Below are positions 26,994 to 37,871 of a stretch of 64,000 nt of DNA, piece after piece; the first letter of the stretch is position 1; every line of letters begins with the position of its first letter. The stretch covers positions 1-64,000 of the forward strand of contig CAIOTH010000106.1 in NCBI GenBank assembly GCA_903861145.1, in the 5' to 3' direction. The position numbers and the translations under genes are program-made. Source of the stretch: an uncultured Bacteroidota bacterium. Its GTDB lineage: Bacteria > Bacteroidota > Bacteroidia > Chitinophagales > LD1. Below the pieces are notes generated by a model, which had not been told where the DNA came from, searched no databases, and saw only the letters and a list, made by a program, of their open reading frames with translations.

Positions 26994-28724
26994 ATGCAGA
27001 TAAATTACAGGCTTATTTTTTACCTTCTTGTTTTAATGGTTATTACACCGGGGCGGGCCTGTGCGCTATGGTTAGATGGCGATACGGCAAGTTATGTTTC
27101 GCGTGTATATGAGGTTGAGAAAAAGAAGGAAAAAGTAGGTGATATAGCCAAAAAACTAAAGGTTGATGCCTCTTTGGTGGGTGCCATGAACGATGGCTTA
27201 AGTGCTGATAGTGTTTTAACGAAAGGCCAAACAATACGGGTGCCTGTATTTTTTAAGGAATCTAAGGGAACTAAAACTTCAGGGATTAAAAAGCCCGGTG
27301 CAAAAGGAAATTTGGCAGGAAGCAGTACTGTAATTGCCACCGAAACCAAACCTGCCGGTCTGCCAATTGATACTGAGTTAGTGCAAACCAAAATACTACT
27401 AGCTGAGGCCAACCTTGAATTAAACCAGGCGCTTTTATTGGGGATACGCGCCAGTTTAGACTCGCTGAACGCTACCGATAAAAATGTGGTTGACCCCAAA
27501 AACATTCAGGCCACCATACATAATATGCAACGGCAAAGGGATAAAACACTGCTTACTCCCTTTTTGCTACATATGCAGGATAGCTTAAAGACAGAAATAA
27601 AAGCCGAACAAAACGAAAAGGCCTCGCTTGAAAGTGTGTTAGGAGTAAATCAATCTGAAACAAACAAATTGGTAGCTTCATCCGTTACCGAACCTCATCC
27701 AAAATACGGTGCAGCAATTGCACAAAACGATATAATTGATACGGTAATGGCTAGTGCTCCGGCTAAAGAAATTGCACGTAATAAGACCCCGCTCAAGGAT
27801 GGCGTAAAGCAACCCAAACCATCAAAAACTGCAAAGTCATCACAAGCCGGTAAAGGCAATGACAGTGAAACAGGAACAGCACCGCCGGTAGCGCATCATT
27901 GGGAAACTGCAAAAGCACTTTATTACAACGATGATGCCTCGCCGGCTGATCCTAACGCCAACGATTCTACATTTGCAGATTTGCAAGTAGATGAAAGCGG
28001 CGATACCAGCGCTTATGTTCCGGTAGCGGATTTGAATGAAGGAACGGCCCCGATGTCGGACTCGGTTCGTTATATGAAAGCGCGCCTTTTTTATACCAAA
28101 GGCATGAAAGCGACCAATGACCGGGCTTTCAAAAATGCGGAGCAGGATTTTAGAAAAGCCATTGATTTATTACCCGGTTATTACGACGCATGGTTTGCCC
28201 TTGGCGAGGCAGATGCTCACTTAGGCCTCTTAACCAAGGCGCTAAACGAGTATAAAACCTGTGCAACAATTGATAGCAGCAAACCTGTACTGTATTACAA
28301 AATAGGGGGCATTCAAATTAGGCTAAAGCAAAAGGCCGAAGCAATTTTAAGCTTCAATAAATCCTTGATGCTTGACTCGAATTACATACCGGCAATTATG
28401 GGCCGTGCACAGGTAAGCATGGATAAAAAGAAGTATAAAGCTGCCATTAAGGATTACACACGGGTGCTCGAAATTGATTGGGGTTACCACACAGCGTATC
28501 GCTCACGGGCAATGGCACAGTATTGGCTAAAAAATTACGACGCGGCAATAGATGATTTTACCCGCTACATTATTTTTGATGAGACTGATGGTTCCGTGTA
28601 CTTTTATAGGGGGATGGCGAAAGCGGGAATTGACGAAGCGGGCGATGCCTGTGCCGATTTTTCAATTTCGGCAAAATTGGGCTATGCGGGGGCCGAAAAA
28701 GAGATGGAGGCTAGTTGTAAATGA
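26994..28724 (+). CDS. LysM and TPR repeat-containing secreted protein
   Basis: N-terminal LysM-like KVGDIAKKLKVDASLVGAMNDGLSADSVLTKGQTIRVP; C-terminal TPRs. Confidence 0.8.
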   Translation: MQINYRLIFYLLVLMVITPGRACALWLDGDTASYVSRVYEVEKKKEKVGDIAKKLKVDASLVGAMNDGLSADSVLTKGQTIRVPVFFKESKGTKTSGIKKPGAKGNLAGSSTVIATETKPAGLPIDTELVQTKILLAEANLELNQALLLGIRASLDSLNATDKNVVDPKNIQATIHNMQRQRDKTLLTPFLLHMQDSLKTEIKAEQNEKASLESVLGVNQSETNKLVASSVTEPHPKYGAAIAQNDIIDTVMASAPAKEIARNKTPLKDGVKQPKPSKTAKSSQAGKGNDSETGTAPPVAHHWETAKALYYNDDASPADPNANDSTFADLQVDESGDTSAYVPVADLNEGTAPMSDSVRYMKARLFYTKGMKATNDRAFKNAEQDFRKAIDLLPGYYDAWFALGEADAHLGLLTKALNEYKTCATIDSSKPVLYYKIGGIQIRLKQKAEAILSFNKSLMLDSNYIPAIMGRAQVSMDKKKYKAAIKDYTRVLEIDWGYHTAYRSRAMAQYWLKNYDAAIDDFTRYIIFDETDGSVYFYRGMAKAGIDEAGDACADFSISAKLGYAGAEKEMEASCK

Positions 28725-28913
28725 AAATTGTTATCCACATTGTGCAACTTGTTAATGTGCAAAGCTGTTTAGTTAAGTTATTGATAATCAATGAAAATAA
28801 TGGGTATATTTAGGATTAAGGTGAAGTAATAAACTTTATTTTGCATATAGTAAAAACAGATAGGTTTTCAAAGGGTAGTTAAATGAAACATTTATTCGCG
28901 CTTTGCAGTTTAA

Positions 28914-31900
28914 ATGATAAGATATACGTGGAATTTGTTTGTTACGCAATGCAACACCAACGTGGTAAAAGTGCATCATTATAAATGTAAACCGAGCTTG
29001 CAAGTGAGAAGATATTACCTTTTGTGCCTTTTTTTGATTTTTGCCTCGCTAGGGCGATTGTCTGCCCAGTTGCATGCCGGGCTATCGGCCTCAGCCTACT
29101 TCGGTTGCCCGCCGTTGACAGTTCGATTCACAGATATTTCAACAGGAGGACCCCATACCGAAGTTCTTGATATGGGCAATAGTAATATAGCTGATACTTT
29201 ACCTGCTACAACAACGTATTTTCAACCTGGCGCTTATACGGTTATTTTGAGAATAACCAATGGCACTTCAACAGATTCAGCTATTCTTACGATTAGAGTA
29301 TTTGCCCCGCCTATTGATAGCTTTACCTCAATTAGCCGATTTGGTTGCGTAGGGCCCAATACCTGCCACATGGATAGTTTTATTAATTTAAGTCTTCCTG
29401 GCTCAAGCCCCATTATGGAATATGCGTGGGATTTTGGCGATAGCACCCTTGCGCAATCACAGACAGATCCAACTCACTGCTATCAGCACACCGGTTCGCA
29501 TACCGTTATTTTAGTTGCCCGTGATAGTAACGGATGCCAAACCAGCGAGGCGGTAGCCGGCTACGAAGTTATATCACAAGCTCCTGTAGCTACGGTTTCG
29601 GCTACGCCAACACAAACCTGCAATACCTCGCTTTTGGTGCATTTTACGGGCAGTGGAACATCGTATAACGGCCCAATGACATATGCCTGGTATTTTAACC
29701 CCGGCCATCCCGGCACCTCGGCCCAACAAAACCCTAATTATACTTATAATGCACCCGGCATTTACAATCCGTTATTAATTGTTACCGACTCGGTAGGGTG
29801 TACTGATACAGCAAGTATTCCGATTTACGTAACGGATGTTATTGCCGGATTTAAAGCTGCAAGTACCCAGGCCTGTGCAGGTTTAGCCATGCAGTTTACC
29901 GATACTTCGAATTTTGCAAATGCGTGGAGCTGGAATTTTGGCGATGTAACACCTGCATCAACCTTGCAAAACCCAGCGCACATATATACAACTTCAGGTA
30001 CTTACACGGTAACCTTAACGGTTTCTTATGGGCCGTGTACCAATACGGTTACTATGAGCAACTATATACATGTTACTCAGCCCATCAATTTTACTTTTAG
30101 CGGTAATCCTACTACGGCTTGCAGTGCTCCATTAAATGTCAACTTTACAAATACCGCGGTAGGCGCCACAGCTTATGCCTGGAATTTTGGAGATTTAGGA
30201 ACTGCTATAACCAGTAGCGCAACGCATACCTATACCGCTGCCGGTAATTATACCGTGTCATTAAGCGTTACCAATGCTTCAGGTTGTGTCAATACCCAAA
30301 CCGATAGTTTTTATATAAAAATCGGCAATCCGGGTGCCATTATAGCGGTTGATTCATTTCATGGTTGTGCACCGGTTACCATTGCCTTTTCAACTACCTC
30401 AACTACGGGTGGAGTAATTGCTTACCAATGGGTTTGGGGTGATGGCACACCTAATTCCACCACGGCGAACGCAAACCACACATTTGCAACCGGCGGCACA
30501 TATTTGCCCTACCTGGTGGTTACTACTGCAGGAGGTTGCAAAGACACCGTTTATGCTGCTGATTCGGTAAAAGTAGGAACACCTTTAGTGCCTAACTTTT
30601 CAGCCCACCCTACTACGCAGTGCGTTGATCAGGATGTGAATTTTACCAATCTTACACAGGGTATAACCGGTATTACTACATTCGATTGGAATTTTGGTGA
30701 TAACAATCACAGTACCCAAACCGATCCTACACACGTTTATTCCGATACCGGTATTTACACGGTTACCCTTGTAGTTTCAAACCAGGGTTGTAAAACCGAC
30801 ACTGTAAGGATAAAGTACATAACTATTGTGGTGCCCAAAGCCCTATTTCTGTATAAGTTTAATTGTAACGACCCTTCCAATGTAACTTTTAAAGATACAT
30901 CGCAAGGTGCGCAAACCTGGATATGGTATTTTGGCGATGGTGATACTTCACATGCGCAAAATCCACCGGTACATCATTATGATACTGCAGGAAATTATAC
31001 TATAATGCTGGTAGTTTCTAACAGTATAACCGGTTGTATTGATTCAAACAAGCAAACACTAGCCATTGGTGCATCGCACGTAGGCTTTGGTGCAACCCCG
31101 CGCTCCGGTTGTAATAATTTGCTGGTTAATTTTTCTGATAGTTCTGTTTTTGCAAGTGGTTGGTTGTGGAATTTTGGTGATAACAATTCCAGCTCTCTAA
31201 AAAACCCTACCCACACCTACCGGGATACGGGTAAATTTACTGTAACGTTGATTATTAACCCCGGGGCGCAGTGTGCTGATACACTGGTAATGCACAACTA
31301 CATTACGGTGTATGGTATTATAGAAGATTTGGTGGCCCAGCCATCAGTAGGTTGTGTGCCAATGCATGTGGCGTTCACTGATTCCAGTTCCTCGTACCAA
31401 GGTACAATTACTTCATGGAAATGGTATTATGGTGTAAATAACGATAGCGCTTTCGGCCGATCTACTTCATTTATATATAACGCAGTTGGCACTTATACAG
31501 CAACTCTAGTGGTAACCGATAGCCGTGGTTGTACAGCAACCGAATCCAAACAAATTAGTGTTAAATCGGATTTAGCATTTTTTACTTCCGATACGATTGT
31601 ATGTCCCGGTGAACTGGCGCATTTTCATAATCTATCGCAAAACGCAGGTGCCTATTTTTGGAGTTTTGGTGATGATTCAACTTCTATTGATTCAGTACCA
31701 ACACATGCTTATGCCCATTCGGGATATGATACCGTAATGCTGGTGGCTATTAATACTACCTATGGGTGTCGCGATACCTTTAGAAGCCCCATACCGGTGC
31801 ATGTAGATACTCCAACACTCGATTTTACGCCAAGTTCTACCTTCTCTCAATGCCCGCCGTTCCCGGTTCAGTTTACTACTATTTCTAATCGTAGCGACTT

Positions 31901-33584
31901 ACAGTGGATGTGGTATTTTGGCGATGGCGATACCAGTACTGCACGCGATCCTTTTCATATTTATATCTATCCGGGTTATTATGATGTTACCCTGGTGGGT
32001 ACCGATTCGTTTGGCTGCTCGGGTAGCAGAACGTACCATGACCTCATACAGGTTAAGGGGCCTATTGGTCATTTTCACATGATGCCCGGGGTGGGTTGCG
32101 TGCCGCTTACAGTTAGCTTTACCGGTACAACAGCGTCTACCGAATCGAGTATTTTTACACCTGGCCCCGGTGCTGTTTACGATAACCAGATTGATGTAAC
32201 CTATACCTATACAAGATCGGGCGCATATCAGCCTATTTATACTTTGACTGATAGCTTTGGCTGCACGGTTCCATATGTATTGGCACCGGTTGTGGTAGGC
32301 TCTTATCCCTATCAAAATTTGCCGCCCGACACTATGATATGCAAGGGTAACTATGCACAGCTTAATTTACCTGCCGGCGATAGCCTGCAAATAGCAGAGC
32401 ATTTTTTATGGACATCTAACTTAGGCCAAAGCTATCTTTCGTGCGATACTTGTCGCAGCCCGGTGGTAATGTCCCCCGATACGATTACATACTATGTAAC
32501 CTCAATTAGTGTATTTGCATCCAATAATGATACTGCCACCTGCGTTGCAAAAGACACCATTACAGTAAATGTTGATGCATTACCGCAAATTTTCCCGGGT
32601 ATTGATTTCCGTATATGCCCTAACGATACTTTGCAACTGCATGCAGGGCCCGGTGTTACTGAGGCGGTGTGGACTCCTGACTACTATATCAGCGATACCT
32701 CTAGCCCGAATCCAAAAGCATGGCCACCGGATACGACAACGTACCGTGTAACAGGTACCAATGATGCCGGCTGTTCTATATCGCGCATTGTAAAATTATA
32801 CCCAATAACTAAAGTAGTTGCAGATATAGCTGTAAGTGATACTATCGTGTGTGAAGGCACCATGGTACCTGTTGACGTGGTGGTTGAGCAGGCATCTTTT
32901 AATGATACCATGTTCCTATGGTCGCCCGCTAAATATCTTAACTCTGATATAATTCAGAATGCTACGGCTACGCTGCCTCCCGGCGTTTATAATTACCAGG
33001 TAATAGTGTCAAGTCGCCATTGTATTTCGGATACCGCTACGATGCACATTATCGTATCCAGCAAACCGGATTTGGAAGCAGGGATAAGCCAAACAGTGGC
33101 ATATGGAACCGTGGTGCAATTGTATGGTGCCTCGCATCAAAGTGTTAATTACACCTGGACTCCATCGGTTGATTCATTTAGCTGCCTCGATTGCCGCAGG
33201 CCATTTGTAACGGTAACTCAAACAGAAACTGTATACGTAACTGCCGAAAACGAATACGGCTGTAAAACAACGGACTCGGTAGAGTTGAGGGTTGTAGCCT
33301 GTGATGCTAAAATGATTTTTGTACCTAACACATTTACACCTAACAACGACGGATTAAACGACCGCTTGTTTGTGCGCGGTGCCGGTTTGCGAGAGCTTGA
33401 ATATTTCCGTGTATTCGACCGTTGGGGTAATCTTGTGTTTGAAACCAAGAACCTAAGCGAAGGATGGGATGGAACCTATGCCGGTAAAGCAGCCGATATA
33501 GCAACCTACGCTTACGTTTTGAGGGGCATTTGCTCGAGCGGCTCAGTGGTGGATATGAATGGTAATGTTACTTTGATAAGGTAA
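28914..33584 (+). CDS. Large PKD-repeat protein with gliding-motility-associated C-terminal (T9SS type B) domain
   Basis: Repeated W-x-(F/W)GD motifs (YAWDFGD, WSWNFGD, YAWNFGD, WVWGDGT, FDWNFGD, WIWYFGDGD, WLWNFGDNN, YFWSFGDD, WMWYFGDGD); C-term VPNTFTPNNDGLNDRLFVRGAGLRELEYFRVFDRWGNLVFETKNLSEGWDGTYAGKAADIATYAYVLRG. Confidence 0.95.
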   Translation: MIRYTWNLFVTQCNTNVVKVHHYKCKPSLQVRRYYLLCLFLIFASLGRLSAQLHAGLSASAYFGCPPLTVRFTDISTGGPHTEVLDMGNSNIADTLPATTTYFQPGAYTVILRITNGTSTDSAILTIRVFAPPIDSFTSISRFGCVGPNTCHMDSFINLSLPGSSPIMEYAWDFGDSTLAQSQTDPTHCYQHTGSHTVILVARDSNGCQTSEAVAGYEVISQAPVATVSATPTQTCNTSLLVHFTGSGTSYNGPMTYAWYFNPGHPGTSAQQNPNYTYNAPGIYNPLLIVTDSVGCTDTASIPIYVTDVIAGFKAASTQACAGLAMQFTDTSNFANAWSWNFGDVTPASTLQNPAHIYTTSGTYTVTLTVSYGPCTNTVTMSNYIHVTQPINFTFSGNPTTACSAPLNVNFTNTAVGATAYAWNFGDLGTAITSSATHTYTAAGNYTVSLSVTNASGCVNTQTDSFYIKIGNPGAIIAVDSFHGCAPVTIAFSTTSTTGGVIAYQWVWGDGTPNSTTANANHTFATGGTYLPYLVVTTAGGCKDTVYAADSVKVGTPLVPNFSAHPTTQCVDQDVNFTNLTQGITGITTFDWNFGDNNHSTQTDPTHVYSDTGIYTVTLVVSNQGCKTDTVRIKYITIVVPKALFLYKFNCNDPSNVTFKDTSQGAQTWIWYFGDGDTSHAQNPPVHHYDTAGNYTIMLVVSNSITGCIDSNKQTLAIGASHVGFGATPRSGCNNLLVNFSDSSVFASGWLWNFGDNNSSSLKNPTHTYRDTGKFTVTLIINPGAQCADTLVMHNYITVYGIIEDLVAQPSVGCVPMHVAFTDSSSSYQGTITSWKWYYGVNNDSAFGRSTSFIYNAVGTYTATLVVTDSRGCTATESKQISVKSDLAFFTSDTIVCPGELAHFHNLSQNAGAYFWSFGDDSTSIDSVPTHAYAHSGYDTVMLVAINTTYGCRDTFRSPIPVHVDTPTLDFTPSSTFSQCPPFPVQFTTISNRSDLQWMWYFGDGDTSTARDPFHIYIYPGYYDVTLVGTDSFGCSGSRTYHDLIQVKGPIGHFHMMPGVGCVPLTVSFTGTTASTESSIFTPGPGAVYDNQIDVTYTYTRSGAYQPIYTLTDSFGCTVPYVLAPVVVGSYPYQNLPPDTMICKGNYAQLNLPAGDSLQIAEHFLWTSNLGQSYLSCDTCRSPVVMSPDTITYYVTSISVFASNNDTATCVAKDTITVNVDALPQIFPGIDFRICPNDTLQLHAGPGVTEAVWTPDYYISDTSSPNPKAWPPDTTTYRVTGTNDAGCSISRIVKLYPITKVVADIAVSDTIVCEGTMVPVDVVVEQASFNDTMFLWSPAKYLNSDIIQNATATLPPGVYNYQVIVSSRHCISDTATMHIIVSSKPDLEAGISQTVAYGTVVQLYGASHQSVNYTWTPSVDSFSCLDCRRPFVTVTQTETVYVTAENEYGCKTTDSVELRVVACDAKMIFVPNTFTPNNDGLNDRLFVRGAGLRELEYFRVFDRWGNLVFETKNLSEGWDGTYAGKAADIATYAYVLRGICSSGSVVDMNGNVTLIR

Positions 33585-33599
33585 ACAGGCTTTTATTAT

Positions 33600-34370
33600 C
33601 TACTTCTTATCCCAAACATAAACGCTTCTTTGGGCAGTGGGGTAAACCACTATGTTGGTCATATTAACGTGTGGTGGCGAGGTTACTACAAAGTAAATAA
33701 TATTGGCAATGTCTTCGGCCTGTAGGGCTTGGTAACCTTCGTAAACCTTTTTCGCCTTTTCCTCATCACCGTGAAAGCGCACTACCGAAAAATTTGTTTC
33801 GGCCGCACCGGGGTCAACCGAGCAGCAGCGGATGTTGGTGCCAACCAGGTCAAGGTTAATGGCTTCGTTCAATGCCTTTACCGCGTATTTACTGGCGTTA
33901 TAAACGTTGCCTTCGGGGTAAACTATATGTCCGGCTGTGCTGCCTATATTTATAATGTGCCCTTCATTGCGCGCTACCATCATTGGTAGTATTGTGCGGG
34001 TAATGTAAAGCAGGCCTTTTACATTGGTATCAATCATAGTTTCCCAATCACTAATCAGCCCTTCGTGTATTTTGTTTTTACCCGATGCCAGTCCCGCATT
34101 ATTGATAAGTATATCGGGCACAATCTCGCGGCTGGTAAGGTCGTTGGCCATTTCAACGCACATATTTAACTGGCGCACGTCAAAACAATAAGGCAGTACA
34201 TGTACCCCGTATTTCTCCTTCAAAATGTTGCCGAAGGCCTCCAGCTTTTCGGCGGTGCGGGCAGTAATAATCACGTTGCAGCCGTTCTTCGCCAACAGGT
34301 CGGCAGTAGCTTTGCCAAAGCCGGAAGTAGCTCCTGTAATTAAGGCCCATTTACCTCTTATCGAGTTCAT
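33600..34370 (-). CDS. SDR family NAD(P)-dependent oxidoreductase
   Basis: WALITGATSGFGKATADLLAKNGCNVI; NNAG; YNASKYAVKAL. Confidence 0.93.
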   Translation of the reverse strand: MNSIRGKWALITGATSGFGKATADLLAKNGCNVIITARTAEKLEAFGNILKEKYGVHVLPYCFDVRQLNMCVEMANDLTSREIVPDILINNAGLASGKNKIHEGLISDWETMIDTNVKGLLYITRTILPMMVARNEGHIINIGSTAGHIVYPEGNVYNASKYAVKALNEAINLDLVGTNIRCCSVDPGAAETNFSVVRFHGDEEKAKKVYEGYQALQAEDIANIIYFVVTSPPHVNMTNIVVYPTAQRSVYVWDKK

Positions 34371-34442
34371 ATTTTTTCTCTTAACCAGCCAAAGTTATGC
34401 GAAACTATGCGTTACGCATAACCTAATACCAAAATCAGCACG

Positions 34443-36323
34443 ATGACTGCAAATTATCATGCTAATATATATGCCAAATGCATACCTTTAATTACCTTAG
34501 TTAAAGGGTTATTAAATGTGTTTGGTATGTCATATAGGTCGCCCCTCAAAGCCTTTTTCCTTTTCTGCTTACTGTGCCCGGCCTTATTTAGCCCGGCCCA
34601 ATATATAGCCCGGTTGGAGGGTAGCCCGTACCCCTCGAGCCGCAGGCCAGACACTTTATTTGTAGTAGATGACTTAAAACTTTCAGCACCACAGCAGTTT
34701 GTAGTTCAATCGCTACAGGGTTTATTAGCACAATACCGGCCAAAGATTTACCGTATTAGCGATGCCGGTAGTTTAATGTGGTTATCTGAGCTACACAGCA
34801 GGTACGGTGTTTACATGCGCGATACCTTTAAAAACGATTTTACTAGCCTGGTGCGTTTTTTTAAAGACTCGATTGACGGATACATATTGTGCAGCATGAA
34901 TGGCCCCAGTGCAAATGCTGCACTATCGCTATGTACGCAGTATAATGCCATTGCTGTGCCTGAAGAATTGGAAAAGGACCTGCCTTTTTTAAAAAAAGTG
35001 CTGGACGTTAGAGCATGGACGGAAGAAGATGTTTACGCAAAATATCACGATTCATTAAGCAAGAACATTTTAATATATCAAAAGGAGGCTAACCTTACTT
35101 ATTTAGGCGACTATACAGTATTTGCCAATGCCTTCAGGTTTTACGAACCAATCACAAATACTTTTACGCAAGCTGTTTTTAAGGATATGAACACCGATGC
35201 CGCTTTGTTGGGTTGGGGCGATGATGAGCGCGAATTAGTACGCACGGCATCAAAAAACTCCATTATGGTGCATGCCGCCGACCTTGCCAATAATCTTTCT
35301 GTACTCACCAATATTGACGCTTCGTACGACCAACAGGATAGCCCCATAACTTTCGATTCGTTAAACACTAAAGTTCATACTGTTTGCTTTTTAATGACTG
35401 ATGGCGATAACGTACAATGGATGACGCATGATTTTACCACCTCAAAAAAGTGGTACAATGCTGACGAACGGGGGAGCATACCATTGGGTTGGACGGCCTC
35501 GCCAGCCCTAACCGAGTTGGCACCGCCTATTATTAAATACCTGTATGATAACGCAAGTAACACTACATCTGGCCGCGATTATTTTGTTGCCGCGCCATCG
35601 GGGTTGGGGTATTTATATCCTGATGCATTTCCCGAGATGCTTACTAATGCAGAGTTATTAAACCGGTATATGAAGAAGGCTGATATGAGCATTGTAAACG
35701 TAATTGGCAACGCCCGCAATCCGGATTTATCGGTTTATGCGCAGTGCAGCAATGTGGATGCGGTGTTCTATTATATGTATTCGGATTACTCGGGTTGGAA
35801 GGGAAAAATTATGTGGATTAACGATAAACCTATTATAGGTGGACGTTTTTCGATGTGGGGCGATAAGGACGGGCCGGAGACTGTTGCGCAAAAAATTAAT
35901 GAATGCGCAAAAAACCAATTTCAACCCGAAGGCTATAGCCTTATACCTGTGCATGCATGGACGCATTCGGTAGAAGATGTAAAGAAATGCGTTGGCATGT
36001 TAAATGGCGATGTGCGGGTGGTTGCGCCCGACGACTTTGTGAAACTTATAAAAAGGAACCTGGGCGTAACTTTATATCAAAACTATCCTAACCCATTTAC
36101 CGATAAAGCCACCTTTAGTTTTTACCTGCCGTTTGCACAAAATGTTACCCTGTCGCTTCTTGAGTCGTCGGGTGAGTTGTTGAAAACAATCTTTGAAGGA
36201 GAAGCTGGCCCTGGCGTAACCAAAGTTGATTTTTTTAAAGATGGCAGTATCGCCACCGGCGTTTACCTTTGCAGGCTTACTACGCCTTACCAAACGCAAA
36301 TGATTAAATTCCAGATTTATTGA
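34443..36323 (+). CDS. GxGYxYP-family putative glycoside hydrolase with T9SS type A C-terminal domain
   Basis: Eponymous motif GLGYLYP (APSGLGYLYPDAFPEM), FLMTDGDNVQW; C-term LYQNYPNPFTDKATFSFYLP..GVYLCRLTTPYQTQMIKFQIY. True start may be an internal Met near 34530. Confidence 0.82.
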   Translation: MTANYHANIYAKCIPLITLVKGLLNVFGMSYRSPLKAFFLFCLLCPALFSPAQYIARLEGSPYPSSRRPDTLFVVDDLKLSAPQQFVVQSLQGLLAQYRPKIYRISDAGSLMWLSELHSRYGVYMRDTFKNDFTSLVRFFKDSIDGYILCSMNGPSANAALSLCTQYNAIAVPEELEKDLPFLKKVLDVRAWTEEDVYAKYHDSLSKNILIYQKEANLTYLGDYTVFANAFRFYEPITNTFTQAVFKDMNTDAALLGWGDDERELVRTASKNSIMVHAADLANNLSVLTNIDASYDQQDSPITFDSLNTKVHTVCFLMTDGDNVQWMTHDFTTSKKWYNADERGSIPLGWTASPALTELAPPIIKYLYDNASNTTSGRDYFVAAPSGLGYLYPDAFPEMLTNAELLNRYMKKADMSIVNVIGNARNPDLSVYAQCSNVDAVFYYMYSDYSGWKGKIMWINDKPIIGGRFSMWGDKDGPETVAQKINECAKNQFQPEGYSLIPVHAWTHSVEDVKKCVGMLNGDVRVVAPDDFVKLIKRNLGVTLYQNYPNPFTDKATFSFYLPFAQNVTLSLLESSGELLKTIFEGEAGPGVTKVDFFKDGSIATGVYLCRLTTPYQTQMIKFQIY

Positions 36324-36341
36324 AAAGCTGATTATTACCTG

Positions 36342-37136
36342 ATGCACCTTCAATCAACCGACCAGCTTGGAAATACTATTCAAATTGATTTTCCACCAAA
36401 ACGAATTGTATCGTTGGTTCCCTCGCAAACCGAGTTTTTGTTTGATATTGGTTTGGACGCTGAAGTTGTTGGCGTGACGCGTTTTTGTATACACCCCGCT
36501 GACAAACTTCAACGGAAGATTAAAATTGGTGGGACTAAGAAGTTTGATATTGAGAAAATAAAGTCGCTTAACCCGGATTTGATTATTGGCAATAAAGAAG
36601 AAAATTACAGGGAAGGTATAGAAGAGCTTGTCAAGCATTTCCCCGTTTGGATGAGTGATATTTATTCGCCTGCCGATTCGTTTAATATGATGCGCGAAGT
36701 TGGTAAAATTGTCAATAAGCAAAACGAAGCGCAGAGTATTATAACCGAAATAAAAAAGGGCATAGAGGGGTTTGCTGAAATCTCCAAACAAGCATATAGT
36801 TGTGCTTACTTTATTTGGCGCAAACCATACATGGTTGCGGCCAATAATACTTTCATTAATGCGATGTTGGAAGTTTTCGGCGTTGTAAACATGTTTGACG
36901 AACAACAGAGGTATCCCGAAATTAATCCTGCATTATTGGCTGAACTCAATCCCGATTTCATTTTTCTGTCTTCTGAGCCGTATTCTTTTTCTGAAAAGCA
37001 TTTTGAAGAGTTTCAGGCCTTAGCGCCTAAAGCAAAAGTTGTGCTGGTTGATGGTGAAATGTTTTCGTGGTACGGAAGCCGGTTAAGATTTGTACCGGCT
37101 TATTTCGCTAAGCTAAGAAGTGAGCTAAAGCTTTAA
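36342..37136 (+). CDS. BtuF-like helical-backbone metal/cobalamin substrate-binding protein
   Basis: PPKRIVSLVPSQTEFLFDIGLDAEVVGVTRFCIHPADKLQRKIKIGGTKKFDIEKIKSLNPDLIIGNKEEN. Confidence 0.85.
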   Translation: MHLQSTDQLGNTIQIDFPPKRIVSLVPSQTEFLFDIGLDAEVVGVTRFCIHPADKLQRKIKIGGTKKFDIEKIKSLNPDLIIGNKEENYREGIEELVKHFPVWMSDIYSPADSFNMMREVGKIVNKQNEAQSIITEIKKGIEGFAEISKQAYSCAYFIWRKPYMVAANNTFINAMLEVFGVVNMFDEQQRYPEINPALLAELNPDFIFLSSEPYSFSEKHFEEFQALAPKAKVVLVDGEMFSWYGSRLRFVPAYFAKLRSELKL

Positions 37137-37142
37137 CCGATG

Positions 37143-37871
37143 CTACTCGTTATAAACAACTATCCGGCTCCAAACCGTTTTAGTTGACTTGCCGTTTTTG
37201 CCTTCAACGCGAATATAAACGGGGGTAGGTTTTCTGATCTTTTTTATTTCATGTATTGCCTCGCTGCTTAGGGTGTCGCCTTTTGATATATACTGCTTGC
37301 CCTCTTTTTCCATTAAAGAAACGGTAACCTGTTTTACTTCAAATTTATTCATATTCGTGGCATTGTCGTACATGGTAACATAAGGATGATTGGCGATTAA
37401 AAGATCTTTGGCAATTGAACCATTTCTTTCTAAAACCACTTTGTCGTTAACCATTACTACGTTTGTTTTGGAATTTCTGATGGTTGGAAATGCTTTTTCA
37501 GGCACCCGCACAATAAACTCTTTTTGAAAGGGCCATATACGTGAGCCCGCAACGCTGGTAACAATAACCCGTAAAGTGGCCGTATCGAAGCCCCCGTTTT
37601 TACGGCTGGAGGCACTTATAACCAATACGCTATCGTTTTGGATAGCCAGGCCTCCTTCAAATAAAAACTGCGAAACCTTTAACCCCGGGGCAAGTTTAAT
37701 TCTGAACTCATACTCGGTGCGGTTATCAATAGTATCGAGGCGCGGGGTCATTTTAATATTACTACCGCTATTCATGGGTAAATATAGTTCGCGGCCGGGC
37801 TTTTGTGCATAGGCTTTGCCTCCCGCAAAAAACACGAGAAGGACAAAAAAGATGCGCGCCAAACCCTTCAT
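37143..37871 (-). CDS. Secreted hypothetical protein
   Basis: Signal peptide MKGLARIFFVLLVFFAGGKAYAQ; no confident family. Confidence 0.6.
   Translation of the reverse strand: MKGLARIFFVLLVFFAGGKAYAQKPGRELYLPMNSGSNIKMTPRLDTIDNRTEYEFRIKLAPGLKVSQFLFEGGLAIQNDSVLVISASSRKNGGFDTATLRVIVTSVAGSRIWPFQKEFIVRVPEKAFPTIRNSKTNVVMVNDKVVLERNGSIAKDLLIANHPYVTMYDNATNMNKFEVKQVTVSLMEKEGKQYISKGDTLSSEAIHEIKKIRKPTPVYIRVEGKNGKSTKTVWSRIVVYNE

Noticed and set aside
31899-32315. Minus-strand 138-aa ORF
   Set aside because: Antisense inside the giant PKD gene.
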